A stretch of DNA of 64,000 nucleotides from Candidatus Dadabacteria bacterium CSP1-2 (GCA_001443445.1 LDXN01000005.1:1-64000); one strand, 5' to 3'; positions 24,995 to 37,459 are shown, counted from the stretch's first letter. Numbers and translations: made by a program. Notes: generated by a model not told the origin, from the sequence alone.

Positions 24995-25018
24995 TGTCAG
25001 AATCTAAGACATCTGACG
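24995..25018. promoter_or_regulatory. Three-half-site UAS for amrS
   Basis: TGTC-N9-GACA-TCT-GACG. The centre is about 103 bp from the -12 GC. It lies just 20 bp from the 3' end of the neighbouring ZIP transporter gene. Confidence 0.75.
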
Positions 25019-25037
25019 AGTGGCAGTTCAATCAGGG

Positions 25038-25850
25038 CTAACCAAATGCTACATCGAGTACCATCATTACAGCAAAGCCTATCATTGCACCTATAGTAGC
25101 TAAATCTGTATTGCCATTACGCTGAGATTCTGGGACAAGCTCTTCGATAACTACAAAGATCATAGCACCTGCTGCAAAACTCAAAGCGTATGGCAGAATG
25201 GGCTGTACAAAAATAACAGCTACCGCTCCAAGAACACCGGCGATAGGTTCAACTATAGCGGATAATTGCCCATACCAAAAACTTTTTAAACGGGACATTC
25301 CTTCACCTCGAAGAGGCATAGAGATTACAAGTCCTTCTGGAAAATTTTGAATCCCTATTCCAATAGTCAAAGCGATGGCAGCCGATAAAGTAGCGGAAGG
25401 AAAGTCAGAGAGAACAGCTCCAAAGGCAACTCCAACTGCAAGACCTTCAGGGATATTGTGCAGGGTTATAGCAAGAACAAGCAAGATACTCCGCTGCCAA
25501 GATGTTTTAATTCCCTCAGCCTCTTCCGCAGAAAAACCGACGTGGAGATGTGGAAGTATTTTATCAATACCCCACAAGAAAATACCCCCTACAAGGAAAC
25601 CCACTGTAGCTGGAAACCAAAGTGGAATATCTTTGCCTTCTGACATACTGATAGCCGGGGCAAGTAGTGACCAAAAGCTAACAGCTATCATAACCCCACC
25701 AGAAAAACCAAGCATACAGTCGAGTATTTTTCTACTCACATTGTTGACGATAAATACTACGGCTGCTCCAAGAGCGGTCATTGCCCATGTAAAACACGTT
25801 GCGATAAGAGCCTGTAGTACAGGGTTCAAGTTTTGAAAAGAATCAGTCAT
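25038..25850 (-). CDS. ZIP family divalent metal transporter (GufA-like), copy 1
   Basis: 270 residues with eight predicted membrane segments. The metal-binding helix motifs are 'LVLAITLHNIPEGLAVGVAFG' (segment 4) and 'IGIGIQNFPEGLVISMPLRGEG' (segment 5). A short histidine-containing loop 'PHLHVGF' lies in the cytoplasmic loop. It imports zinc, iron or related metals across the inner membrane. It is related to the ZIP protein at 47386-48135. No regulon site was found upstream (25851-25991 holds nothing clear). Confidence 0.9.
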   Translation of the reverse strand: MTDSFQNLNPVLQALIATCFTWAMTALGAAVVFIVNNVSRKILDCMLGFSGGVMIAVSFWSLLAPAISMSEGKDIPLWFPATVGFLVGGIFLWGIDKILPHLHVGFSAEEAEGIKTSWQRSILLVLAITLHNIPEGLAVGVAFGAVLSDFPSATLSAAIALTIGIGIQNFPEGLVISMPLRGEGMSRLKSFWYGQLSAIVEPIAGVLGAVAVIFVQPILPYALSFAAGAMIFVVIEELVPESQRNGNTDLATIGAMIGFAVMMVLDVAFG

Positions 25851-25991
25851 GTTCCTGAGTCTCTCTATAAGTTCTGTTCATCGTCATTTTATATTAAACC
25901 ACAAAATTATTCACCTCTTTGTGCTTTGCTAGGCCCTTCCCACGATTCTGGCTGGATAGTTCTTAAGGTGTTGTTTATTACGTTATTATAA

Positions 25992-26187
25992 GGATCAATA
26001 TGTCTGAATGATGCCAAAGTAGAAGGCGTAAAAAAGCCTATAACTTAGCTTATGAGCTTGGATGCAAGGGGATTACTATCTTTCGCTACGCCTCAAAAAG
26101 GAACGGGTGCTAGAGCTAGGTTCGGAGGAGGAATTTTTTGAAAAAGAATACTTCTCAAAATGTGATCCACAAGCCTGTAAGTTGTGA
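25992..26187 (+). pseudogene. Decayed C-terminal tail of a class II ribonucleotide reductase
   Basis: Translated in shifting frames this gives 'NDAKVEGVK', 'AYNLAYELGCKGITIFRYAS', then 'ERVLELGSEEEFFEKEY' and the ending 'CDPQACKL'. The first parts match the end of the RNR at 1851-3548 (which ends 'KGITIFRYGAKRG'); the last part is the type of cysteine tail missing from that gene. At least two frameshifts are seen, at A-runs near 26031 and 26096. It is a remnant of a second, longer reductase gene. Confidence 0.8.
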
Positions 26188-26198
26188 GGATAGTGGTT

Positions 26199-27539
26199 TT
26201 ATGGGTTAGATAAGTGTGAAATAAATCCACTTATTATCCCTTCTAAACTCGGTTTTCCTATCTCCTTTATATCATAAGTTACTCTCGCATACAGTTTATT
26301 AATTTTGATATATCTCCCCAGGTCTATTGGTGTTCCTATAAGAACTGTATCACACGGTACCCTGTTTATGGTTTTCTCTAGGTCTTCCATTTGTGCCTTC
26401 CCATAGCCTATCGCAGGAAGTACTTTCCATATATGGGGATACTTCTTATAAACCTCTTTTATGCTTCTTGTCGCATAGGGACGAGGGTCTATTATTTTTG
26501 CTTTTAACCTTTTTGCCTCTAATGCTCCTGCCCCATAGCTTAAGCCTCCATGAGTTAATGTTGGTCCATCTTCTACCACCAGTACTCTTTTTTTCATAAC
26601 TAGTTGTGGCTTATCTATATACTTAGGCATATCAGCCATTATTATCTTGGCTTTTGGATTAAGTCTTTTCACGTTTTCCTTGATGAGTGTCACATCTTTT
26701 TTCTTTGCTGTTTTGACTTTGTTTATGATAACAATGTCTGCCATCATAAGGTTAGCTTGACCCGGATAATAACTTACCTCGTGTCCCGCTCTTCTTGCAT
26801 CCGCTATAACGATATGAAGGTCGGGCTTAAAAAATGGCAAGTCGTTGTTTCCCCCATCCCATATTATAATGTTTGCCTCCTTTTCAACCTCTTTTAATAT
26901 TTCACTGTAGTCCACACCCGCATAGACCACTACGCCCTCCCTTATGTGAGGCTCATATTCCTCTATTTCTTCAAGAGTACAATCGTTTTTTCCCAAGTCC
27001 TCGTATTTGGAAAACCTCTGACATATCTGCTTTTTCAAATCACCATAAGGCATAGGGTGTCTCACTACCACAGCTTTATAACCTTTTTCCCTAAGAATTC
27101 TAATTATTTTTCTGGTTGTTACACCTTTTCCTGACCCAGTTCTTACAGCACAAACAGAAATTACAGGCTTTTTGGATTTCAGCATGGTACTATAGGGTCC
27201 CATGAGTCTAAAATCTGCCCCGTAAGAGAGCACAATACTGGCTTTCTCCATTACCTCTTCATTCGATAGGTCGCTGTAGGCAAGGATTGCCTCATCTACC
27301 TTATTCTTCTCTAGGATTTCTTTTATCCGGGACTCTGGATATATGGGGATGCCTTTCGGATAAAGCCCTCCGGATAGCTCAGGCGGATATATTCTCTTTT
27401 CTATATTGGGTATTTGTGCCGCTGTGAATGCTATGACTTCATAATACTTTTTATTTCTAAAGAAGATATTGAAGTTATGAAAATCCCTCCCAGCAGCTCC
27501 CATTATTACCACTTTTCTTTTACTTACTCCGTTTCGCAT
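26199..27539 (-). CDS. cpgS: Cyclic 2,3-diphosphoglycerate synthetase
   Basis: 446 residues. This enzyme makes cyclic 2,3-diphosphoglycerate, a thermoprotectant and phosphate store of thermophilic methanogens, from 2,3-DPG and ATP. Seen are an N-terminal nucleotide-type fold ('KVVIMGAAGRDFHNFN'), a P-loop 'RTGSGKGVTTRKI', 'IIIWDGGNNDLPFFKPDLHIVIADARRAGHE' and 'VLVVEDGPTLTHGGLSYGAG', all typical of this family. Homologues occur in scattered bacteria, where the product has rarely been tested. Upstream (27540-27831) there is no clear gene; a partial UAS-like TGTCGGATGT lies at 27678 but with no sigma-54 box. Confidence 0.88.
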   Translation of the reverse strand: MRNGVSKRKVVIMGAAGRDFHNFNIFFRNKKYYEVIAFTAAQIPNIEKRIYPPELSGGLYPKGIPIYPESRIKEILEKNKVDEAILAYSDLSNEEVMEKASIVLSYGADFRLMGPYSTMLKSKKPVISVCAVRTGSGKGVTTRKIIRILREKGYKAVVVRHPMPYGDLKKQICQRFSKYEDLGKNDCTLEEIEEYEPHIREGVVVYAGVDYSEILKEVEKEANIIIWDGGNNDLPFFKPDLHIVIADARRAGHEVSYYPGQANLMMADIVIINKVKTAKKKDVTLIKENVKRLNPKAKIIMADMPKYIDKPQLVMKKRVLVVEDGPTLTHGGLSYGAGALEAKRLKAKIIDPRPYATRSIKEVYKKYPHIWKVLPAIGYGKAQMEDLEKTINRVPCDTVLIGTPIDLGRYIKINKLYARVTYDIKEIGKPSLEGIISGFISHLSNP

Positions 27540-27831
27540 TTTGGGTTAATAGACCTTTGTGTAGAAGTTCCTTTCTATCAAGTATGATCCCAAATTTAAA
27601 TTTTATGGGTGCTATTGTGCTTTTAACTTAGCTGCATCTTCACACATCATTAATTGAAATTAACAATTAACCTTCTTTGTCGGATGTGAGAACCGTATGC
27701 GTATTTAGAATTATTGATATAGCATGAGCTCTAACATTTATAAATATTTTGTCTCTTTTTATATTCGGTCGAAACCTCATAATGTTAATCGTAACTCACT
27801 AGACTAGAATAAAAATAAGTTCCTTTTTTCA

Positions 27832-29016
27832 TCATGCAATCTGGTATTTGCCTTCGATAACCTTTTTCCATAAGTTAGGCATTTCATCGAGCATTTCTTC
27901 TGCTATAATTCTTATAGCTTCGTTATCTATTTTCTTACCTTTAACCCTTATGTCCAGAACCTGAGGTTGATTTATTGGCTTTCCTATCTCAGAAGCGATA
28001 TAAACATAAGCTTCATCTGCAAGACCCGTCTCAACTATTGCCTTACTCAAATCATTTGCAAACAGATTGTAAATCTTGCCAATGTGGCTTATAGGATTCT
28101 TACCGGCGGCTGCTTCTAAACTCATAGGTCTATAAGGTGTTATCAAACCGTTAACCCTATTTCCCCTTCCTACCTGACCGTCATCACCTTGCTCTGCGCT
28201 TGTCCCTGTAACAGTAAGATATATACTCTCGTTTTCATAGCTATCCGCTGTATTGATTTCAACTTCTAGATTTAAGCCAAGGGAAATCTCTTTAAGCAAA
28301 AGCTCCTTAACCTTTCTTATCTTATCAATATAATCGTCTAAACCTTGAATATATTTGTCTACAGTTGCCATCGCAACTGTAAGCCTTATCTTCTCTTTAT
28401 TTCTTATACCTATAACCTTTATGTCCTCTCCTATAAAAGGATATTTCCTCTTTGTCTCACCGCTGTTAAGTAATTTCTCTGTCTTATAAACTGTTTTCTC
28501 GAGTTCATCAAAAGGATAAAAGCCAGCTCCGATAGAGGTGTCATTTGATAAAGGCACCTCTCCTTTGCCAAATCTTTCGAAAAGCTCAACTAAGCCCTGG
28601 CTTCCAGGTCTTATCTTTACCTTTGTAATTATGTGGTTTTCAGCATCAAGATGCCTTATGTTTTCTTTTAACCATTTACGCATTGCCTCTATCGCTATTT
28701 CGTCAACGGGTAAACTTCTTCTATTTTTTTCTTTTATAGCCCTTCCCACAATTGTTAGTTCTATTGGCTCAATAATCTCTCCCCCATTATAAAAAGGGCT
28801 TGCAATCCCTCCGACAAGAAGTCCTTTATCAACGTTATGGTGCATCACTACACCAAACTCGTCCAAATAATATTTGCTTAGGGCAATAGAAACCTGTTCA
28901 GCAACGTTATCACAAATTGTGTCAGGATGCCCTATACCTTTTCTTTCAACAATTTCGGAATCCTCTTCATAAGCCGCCTTTCCGGTTAAGGATCTAACAA
29001 AAATATTTCTTTTCAT
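27832..29016 (-). CDS. Archaeal-type S-adenosylmethionine synthetase
   Basis: 394 residues. It makes AdoMet from methionine and ATP. The sequence belongs to the divergent archaeal MAT family rather than bacterial MetK: 'ERKGIGHPDTICDNVAEQVS', 'HHNVDKGLLVGG', 'GTSAEQGDDGQVGRGNRVNGLITPYRPMSLEAAAGKNP' region. I start at ATG 29016 (GGGTGAT upstream); the longer frame uses a TTG at 29031. Archaeal-type MAT in bacteria is usual in some thermophilic lineages and fits the neighbouring cpgS. Confidence 0.93.
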   Translation of the reverse strand: MKRNIFVRSLTGKAAYEEDSEIVERKGIGHPDTICDNVAEQVSIALSKYYLDEFGVVMHHNVDKGLLVGGIASPFYNGGEIIEPIELTIVGRAIKEKNRRSLPVDEIAIEAMRKWLKENIRHLDAENHIITKVKIRPGSQGLVELFERFGKGEVPLSNDTSIGAGFYPFDELEKTVYKTEKLLNSGETKRKYPFIGEDIKVIGIRNKEKIRLTVAMATVDKYIQGLDDYIDKIRKVKELLLKEISLGLNLEVEINTADSYENESIYLTVTGTSAEQGDDGQVGRGNRVNGLITPYRPMSLEAAAGKNPISHIGKIYNLFANDLSKAIVETGLADEAYVYIASEIGKPINQPQVLDIRVKGKKIDNEAIRIIAEEMLDEMPNLWKKVIEGKYQIA

Positions 29017-29192
29017 GTAATAATCACCCAAGATAATATATCTGATTCAATTTAAGTATTAGGACTTATTTAAAACATTTTAAAATAAGAAACCATCCCT
29101 GAGGAGTTTAAAGAGAAGCGGTAAAGGACAAAGAAACTCACTAATGAAAAGGGAGTAATTGCCGCAATCAGTCTTAATCTATCTCTTCCATC

Positions 29193-29471
29193 CTAGGCTT
29201 GAGTTTCTTTAGCACCTTGACTTTGGTTGTATACTCCATCTCCTCCGGCGGGAAGTGTTGCAGGCATAAACGGTCCGTGCCTTGTTATGTAAAGCGCCTT
29301 CTCCATCGCTTCGTGCCTTACGTAATCCCAACATGAACCGGCAAAGTAATCAACCGGTATATGTTCTCCCATCGGGCTCTTCGGGTCTTCAAGTCCTTGA
29401 AGCCTTCCATCTGCAAGGTTTTGGTGTTCTAAAACGGCTTTATCCCCGACTTGAAAAAATGGCTCACTCAT
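29193..29471 (-). CDS. Small protein of unknown function
   Basis: 92 residues, family not recognised. 'FFQVGDKAVLEHQNLADGRLQGLED', 'IPVDYFAGSCWDYVRHEAMEKALYITRHGPFMPATLP' reads like a real soluble protein, with one cysteine. A GAGGG lies rather far (about 16 bp) from the ATG. It lies between MAT and the DHOD-like gene on the same strand and could be the last gene of the PFOR unit or independent. Confidence 0.5.
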   Translation of the reverse strand: MSEPFFQVGDKAVLEHQNLADGRLQGLEDPKSPMGEHIPVDYFAGSCWDYVRHEAMEKALYITRHGPFMPATLPAGGDGVYNQSQGAKETQA

Positions 29472-29675
29472 AATATATCTAGCGCCCTCTTTTTATTACC
29501 CTAAGATGATGTTTATATGTATTTTATTCATAAAGAGGTTATATAACAATAATGCCTCTTCATCAAAGTAAATACTCTTTGATACTTATCCAAATTAAAT
29601 TAAAATGATTGCAAGGATCAAAAGCCTTGCCTAGGCTCATTTCGGGAGCCCTCCGTGAGCAGCAGAGCCGTATAG

Positions 29676-30674
29676 TTATGCTTTCGGTTTATAGGTAAGA
29701 AGGCCACGCATATACTGAGAGCGTTCGAATGCAGAAGGGTCCTCACAATTCTTTTGGCTCATACTTCCCTGCATCTGTTGTACAGATTCGTATTCATGCT
29801 CTTCCATCCAGTTACGTACTCCTTGCTCTATGATACGAATATGTTCTATACCATGTCGTAGAAGTACGGAGCAGAGCATAGTAATATTAGCACCGACCAT
29901 AAGCATTTTTATTACATCCCGTGCTGTATGAACGCCACTTGTCGCAGCTAGATCAGCCTTAACGCGTCCATATAGAATAGCAATCCATCTAAGAGGGAGT
30001 CGCAAGGCCTGTGGTGTACTCAGAATAATGTTTGGTCTAACCTCTAGGGTTTCAAGGTCAATATCTGGCTGATAAAAACGATTAAATAGAACTAGAGCGT
30101 TTGCCCCTGCGTCGTCAAGTCGTTTGGCCATATAGGCTATGTTGTTGAAGAAGGGGCTCAGTTTAAGCGCCACCGGGATTTTAACCTCGGATTTCACCGC
30201 CTTGAGAATCTCAACATAAGTCTGCTCAACCTGCTCAGAGGTCATTTCTATATCAGCAGGTATATAGTATATGTTGAGTTCTAATGCGTCTGCCCCGGCT
30301 CGCTCTATCCTTTTTGAATAGTCTATCCACCCTCCAACCGAAGTGCCGTTAAGACTGGCAATGATAGGAATACTCACCGCTTCTTTAGCCTTTTGGATAT
30401 GATACAAGTAGCTCTCTGGTCCGACATGGAACTCTGTTGGTTCTGGGAAAAAGGTAAGCGCCTCGGCAAAGCTATTAATGTGATGAGTAAGGTGGTGATG
30501 AAGCTCATAACGCTCTAGTCTTAGTTGCTCTTCAAATAATGAATGAAGTATGACGGCTGCAGCGCCCGCATCCTCCATCCGTTTGATATTGTCAATCTCT
30601 TCAGATAGAGGAGATGCTGATGGTACCAGTGGCGTACGCAAGGTCATTCCTAAATACTTTGTGCTCAAATCCAT
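29676..30674 (-). CDS. Dihydroorotate dehydrogenase-like flavoprotein
   Basis: 332 residues from ATG 30674 (AGGAGGG upstream). It is a TIM-barrel FMN protein of the DHOD family: 'TPLVPSASPLSEEIDNIKRMEDAGAAAVILHSLFEEQ', 'IIASLNGTSVGGW', 'ADALELNIYYIP', 'IPVALKLSPFFNNI', 'ATSGVHTARDVIKMLMVGA'. This branch is commonly adjacent to pyruvate:ferredoxin oxidoreductase genes, as here (66 bp downstream of it), rather than in pyrimidine operons. A redox partner role with PFOR is possible but not demonstrated. Confidence 0.85.
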   Translation of the reverse strand: MDLSTKYLGMTLRTPLVPSASPLSEEIDNIKRMEDAGAAAVILHSLFEEQLRLERYELHHHLTHHINSFAEALTFFPEPTEFHVGPESYLYHIQKAKEAVSIPIIASLNGTSVGGWIDYSKRIERAGADALELNIYYIPADIEMTSEQVEQTYVEILKAVKSEVKIPVALKLSPFFNNIAYMAKRLDDAGANALVLFNRFYQPDIDLETLEVRPNIILSTPQALRLPLRWIAILYGRVKADLAATSGVHTARDVIKMLMVGANITMLCSVLLRHGIEHIRIIEQGVRNWMEEHEYESVQQMQGSMSQKNCEDPSAFERSQYMRGLLTYKPKA

Positions 30675-30739
30675 CAATCTGCCCTCCTCTCGTAATTGCT
30701 TATGGAGTTACCTTTCTGCAACACCTGTGCGTAGCGATG

Positions 30740-34324
<3,585 letters not shown>

Positions 34325-34493
34325 TAGCTCATACTACCCCTTTCTTTATCTCCGTCTTCGCTGATATATGAGGAAATCAGAATAAGAATTCTTTTTCTCA
34401 AGGTATCGGCGAAGACATGGGCTCAATGGAAATTTCTTATCTTATAATATGGTGATAAGTTCAATTTTATTCTCCACTATCCTTAATTTTATT

Positions 34494-34509
34494 GGCAAAT
34501 TATATGCCA
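34494..34509 (-). promoter_or_regulatory. Sigma-54 promoter for nifJ
   Basis: Minus strand TGGCATATAATTTGCC, correct spacing. It gives a leader of about 160 nt. Confidence 0.8.
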
Positions 34510-34743
34510 AGTTACCACATTCCAAATCGTAATATAATAGGTTTACGTTTGACTTCTCTAACGCCACTTCAAGAAATAAGTTCTTAATCTAAAGAGAGTT
34601 ACAATAGTAGCAATGTAGAACTCAAATAATGTGGGAACATAAAGGCTTCCGCTACCTTGACTTTACTTTGACATAAAACTTATCAACTAATCTTTTGGAA
34701 TTTTTTTCAGAATCTTGTAAATTGGCCTAATTTAGCAAACCTT

Positions 34744-34767
34744 TGTCAGATGTAAGAAAATAGGACA
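34744..34767. promoter_or_regulatory. Three-half-site UAS upstream of nifJ, reverse orientation
   Basis: TGTC-AGA-TGTA-N9-GACA, the reverse form with one half-site degenerate. Its distance to the -12 GC is about 260 bp, the longest in the set. The rest of 34325-34859 holds no gene I can call. Confidence 0.6.
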
Positions 34768-34859
34768 AACATCGAATAGATAAAATGAGATTAGATTATT
34801 TTATCTCTAATGTCTTCCAATAGAGGGGATGGGGGACCTAATATGAATATATGTTTTTC

Positions 34860-35165
34860 TTACTCGTTAAAGTGTTTCATATAATTTATCCGCTTTAAGC
34901 ATTGCTTCTTGCAAGTAGGGGCACAACCAAAAATAGAACAATATGCAATGTCTACGAAGGGAGAATGGTCTCTCGAAGCTGATCTAATGACTTCTATAGT
35001 TGCTTTTCTTCCGGTAACAGGGCATCTTATGTATTTCCTATCAGTAATTTCATCGAAATAGTATTCCATATGAGGATATAACGTACCTCTTTCTTTTAAT
35101 CGTTTTTCTGTCTCGGAGTGCCCTGTGGATTTCTTCTCCGTAACATCATCAAAGTACCACTCCAT
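34860..35165 (-). CDS. Small cysteine-rich protein with an internal repeat
   Basis: 101 residues. 'MEWYFDDVTEKK' (1-12) is repeated as 'MEYYFDEITDRK' (33-44). The second copy runs into 'CPVTGRKATIEVI' and a cysteine cluster 'CSIFGCAPTCKKQC', which looks metal-binding. No family is recognised. It is downstream of the 66-residue coiled-coil gene on the same strand (213 bp gap) and may share its sigma-54 promoter. Confidence 0.6.
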   Translation of the reverse strand: MEWYFDDVTEKKSTGHSETEKRLKERGTLYPHMEYYFDEITDRKYIRCPVTGRKATIEVIRSASRDHSPFVDIAYCSIFGCAPTCKKQCLKRINYMKHFNE

Positions 35166-35378
35166 ACGAGAAGTTAACGCATTTCTTTCCTTTGATTTTA
35201 ATCTTTTAATTTTCTTGCCCTCTTTTCTTTTTTAATTTAATTCCATGACCTTGCATTTAAAGAGAGAAAAGTCCTAAATTATCAACCTTATCTTCGATAA
35301 ATGCCGCTTATGTCATCTTGTCAAACTCTTTTTCATTACCTTCATGTGGAAATCCTTTTTGTATTTATGAATCCATGC

Positions 35379-35579
35379 CTATTTTTCCATAAAAAATTCT
35401 GGTGCGTGTTTCTTTTCCTCTTTGCTCTCTGGATGTAAAATCCCTTTAAGTTCTCTCAAATCTTTTTCTATAGTATCTAGCCTTGTGATGATGCTATCGA
35501 GCTTTTCTATAACCATCTCCGAGGTTAACCTCTTTTTTGGAATAATTTCTTTCTTACGTCTCATTAATTGTTTTTTCAT
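35379..35579 (-). CDS. Small coiled-coil protein
   Basis: 66 residues. A basic N-terminus (KKQLMRRKKEIIPKK) leads to a heptad-rich helix 'VIEKLDSIITRLDTIEKDLRELKGIL', typical of a short coiled coil. The function is unknown. It has its own sigma-54 promoter and shares the UAS at 35717-35740 with the divergent receiver gene. Confidence 0.65.
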   Translation of the reverse strand: MKKQLMRRKKEIIPKKRLTSEMVIEKLDSIITRLDTIEKDLRELKGILHPESKEEKKHAPEFFMEK

Positions 35580-35627
35580 TCAAATTACCTTTTCTTGTTA
35601 CTAAATCACATCCTTGTTTTATAATAT

Positions 35628-35643
35628 TGCAAACTGCATGCCA
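35628..35643 (-). promoter_or_regulatory. Sigma-54 promoter for the coiled-coil gene
   Basis: Minus strand TGGCATGCAGTTTGCA, GG-N10-GC, 49 bp before the ATG. Confidence 0.8.
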
Positions 35644-35716
35644 CAAGATTCAATATATAACTTCTTTAAATACCAACAAATTCTAACGACAAATTTATTA
35701 TTAAACGAGGTATACA

Positions 35717-35740
35717 TGTAAGAATTTAAGACATCTGACA
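35717..35740. promoter_or_regulatory. Shared three-half-site UAS between divergent sigma-54 promoters
   Basis: TGTA-N9-GACA-TCT-GACA. It lies about 99 bp from the minus-strand promoter and about 79 bp from the plus-strand promoter. The rest of 35580-35990 holds no gene. Confidence 0.75.
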
Positions 35741-35793
35741 ACATCCTGTACCATAATGTTTCAATGAATATAGATAATCTATATAAATTTTTG

Positions 35794-35809
35794 TGGCATA
35801 ATACTTGCT
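35794..35809 (+). promoter_or_regulatory. Sigma-54 promoter for solo receiver 2
   Basis: TGGCATAATACTTGCT, perfect match, followed by a leader of about 170 nt to the ATG at 35991. Confidence 0.85.
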
Positions 35810-35990
35810 TAAATATTTAAATAATAATTAATCGCTAAACTAACTAGGGTTGAGCAAAGGGTGAATGAGAAATAAGTGTATTGGTTAGGCTTATTCTAGT
35901 TTTAATAAGTATGTTTAACTGGGAAAGAAGCTTAAGCAACTTATGTACGAGCAGCAAATCAAGTTTAATTCTAGGAGAAGGGGGTGAATT

Positions 35991-36443
35991 ATGGGAAAAA
36001 TCTTATTAGTAGACGATGAACCAAATATAAGGCTTTTGTACAAAGAGTTATTGAACGATGAAGGTTACGAAGTTTTAGAAGCTGAAACAGGAAAAGCGTC
36101 TTTTGATATACTACGACGTGAGCCAATTGACCTTGTTGTGTTAGATATAAAGCTTAGATTAGAAAGTGGTCTTGATGTACTTCAAAATTTGACGAAAGAA
36201 TTTCCTAGTCTTCCTGTTATACTTTGTTCAGCTTATGCATCCTTCCAGGACGATTATATATCTTGGCTTGCAGAGGCATATATTGTAAAATCAAGTGATA
36301 CTGAGGAATTATTGAAAGTGATAAAAAAGATTCTAAACAAAAAGAGAAAGACCAAGGGCAATACACCCGTGACAGAGGCTGAAATGAAACAAGAAGAAGA
36401 CTTACAAATAGTTTCTACAAACCATTTAATGAAATCGACATAG
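35991..36443 (+). CDS. Single-domain response regulator (receiver), copy 2
   Basis: 150 residues; GGGGGTG precedes the ATG. Receiver residues are intact: 'ILLVDDEPN', Asp in 'DLVVLDIKL', 'ILCSAYAS', Lys in 'AYIVKSSDT'. It is highly similar to copy 1 (15366-15782) through the whole receiver and differs in the C-terminal tail. With no output domain it probably acts as a phosphate sink, relay or protein-binding switch, perhaps for the kinase at 43586. Confidence 0.9.
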   Translation: MGKILLVDDEPNIRLLYKELLNDEGYEVLEAETGKASFDILRREPIDLVVLDIKLRLESGLDVLQNLTKEFPSLPVILCSAYASFQDDYISWLAEAYIVKSSDTEELLKVIKKILNKKRKTKGNTPVTEAEMKQEEDLQIVSTNHLMKST

Positions 36444-36546
36444 GTAATGGAAATATCAAGTAATTACTATGAAGGATAACCTATATCGGAACTGATTCAG
36501 TTACATGTGAGAAAGGGATAAGGATCATTTCTCCCATTCGACTTAT

Positions 36547-37434
36547 CTAAGTCAATTGAGAAATCCAATCTACTATAGCTTTTATAATCTCATCCGGATT
36601 TTCCATGCAATCATGCATAGCTTTCGGTATGTATTTCACTGTTACATTAGAATTCCCAGCCTCACGAACCAGATTTGCTAGTTCTTTAGACTCCCACGGC
36701 TCAAGTATGTCGTCATTTTCTCCTTGAAGAAAAAGGATTGGAGCTTTAATTTTTGATATTAACTTGTATGCTATAGCATTATGAGCCTCTGGTCCTCTCA
36801 TAAACCACCAGGTTTTGTATGTAAAGATTTCAATGTGAAACGGGTTGAACGTAGGTCCCCAGGCTCGATAAACTATAAAGATTTGATCCTTGGAACTCTT
36901 ATAAGGATCTGGCTCTAAGATCTCTTTGGCTTTCCTGTATACCTCATCATAGGACGGCTCGCTATTCCACTTGTCCCAACGTTTTTTTTGAGCCTCTGGA
37001 AGAGAAAAAGCACATCCCTCAAGGATTAAGCCATGAATACAAGGGTCGGATTTTTTTGAGGCATAATAGGCGACTAGGTTTGCTCCTAAACTATATCCCA
37101 GGATAAAGATTTTACTGAAGCCTTCTTTTTTGAGTAAATCTAGAGATGCATCTATATCATTTATAATGTCATCGAATATACCCACTCCCATTATCTGCCC
37201 CATAAAGGCCATTCGGGTGTTAACGGAAAAGGAATTAATTCCGTGCTCTAGGAGGGCTTGTGGAAGCAGCCTGGGGGTGCCTCGGGCAAGAAAATGTCCA
37301 AGCACGCCGTGGATATATAAGATTATAGGTGTGTTTAATATATCTTCCTTATTATCGGAACTACTTAAAAGTAGGAGAGCATCAAGTTGAAAGCTGTCCT
37401 TAGTTTGAAAACTTATAAGATTTTTGCGGATCAT
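36547..37434 (-). CDS. Alpha/beta hydrolase, copy 1
   Basis: 295 residues. The oxyanion strand 'ILYIHGVLGHF', nucleophile elbow 'GYSLGAN', acid in 'GENDDILEP' and histidine 'AMHDCME' make a complete Ser-Asp-His triad. There is a lid-type insertion with 'KKRWDKWNSEPSYDEVYRKAKE'. It is paralogous to the next gene (37460-38365), separated by 25 bp, so a tandem duplication. The substrate is unknown (ester or polyester fragments possible). Confidence 0.85.
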   Translation of the reverse strand: MIRKNLISFQTKDSFQLDALLLLSSSDNKEDILNTPIILYIHGVLGHFLARGTPRLLPQALLEHGINSFSVNTRMAFMGQIMGVGIFDDIINDIDASLDLLKKEGFSKIFILGYSLGANLVAYYASKKSDPCIHGLILEGCAFSLPEAQKKRWDKWNSEPSYDEVYRKAKEILEPDPYKSSKDQIFIVYRAWGPTFNPFHIEIFTYKTWWFMRGPEAHNAIAYKLISKIKAPILFLQGENDDILEPWESKELANLVREAGNSNVTVKYIPKAMHDCMENPDEIIKAIVDWISQLT

Positions 37435-37459
37435 AATTTAGATTTTAGGAAACGCAGGT

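Noticed and set aside
27678-27701. TGTCGGATGT as a UAS for cpgS
   Set aside because: Only one to two half-sites fit and no sigma-54 promoter is visible between it and the gene.
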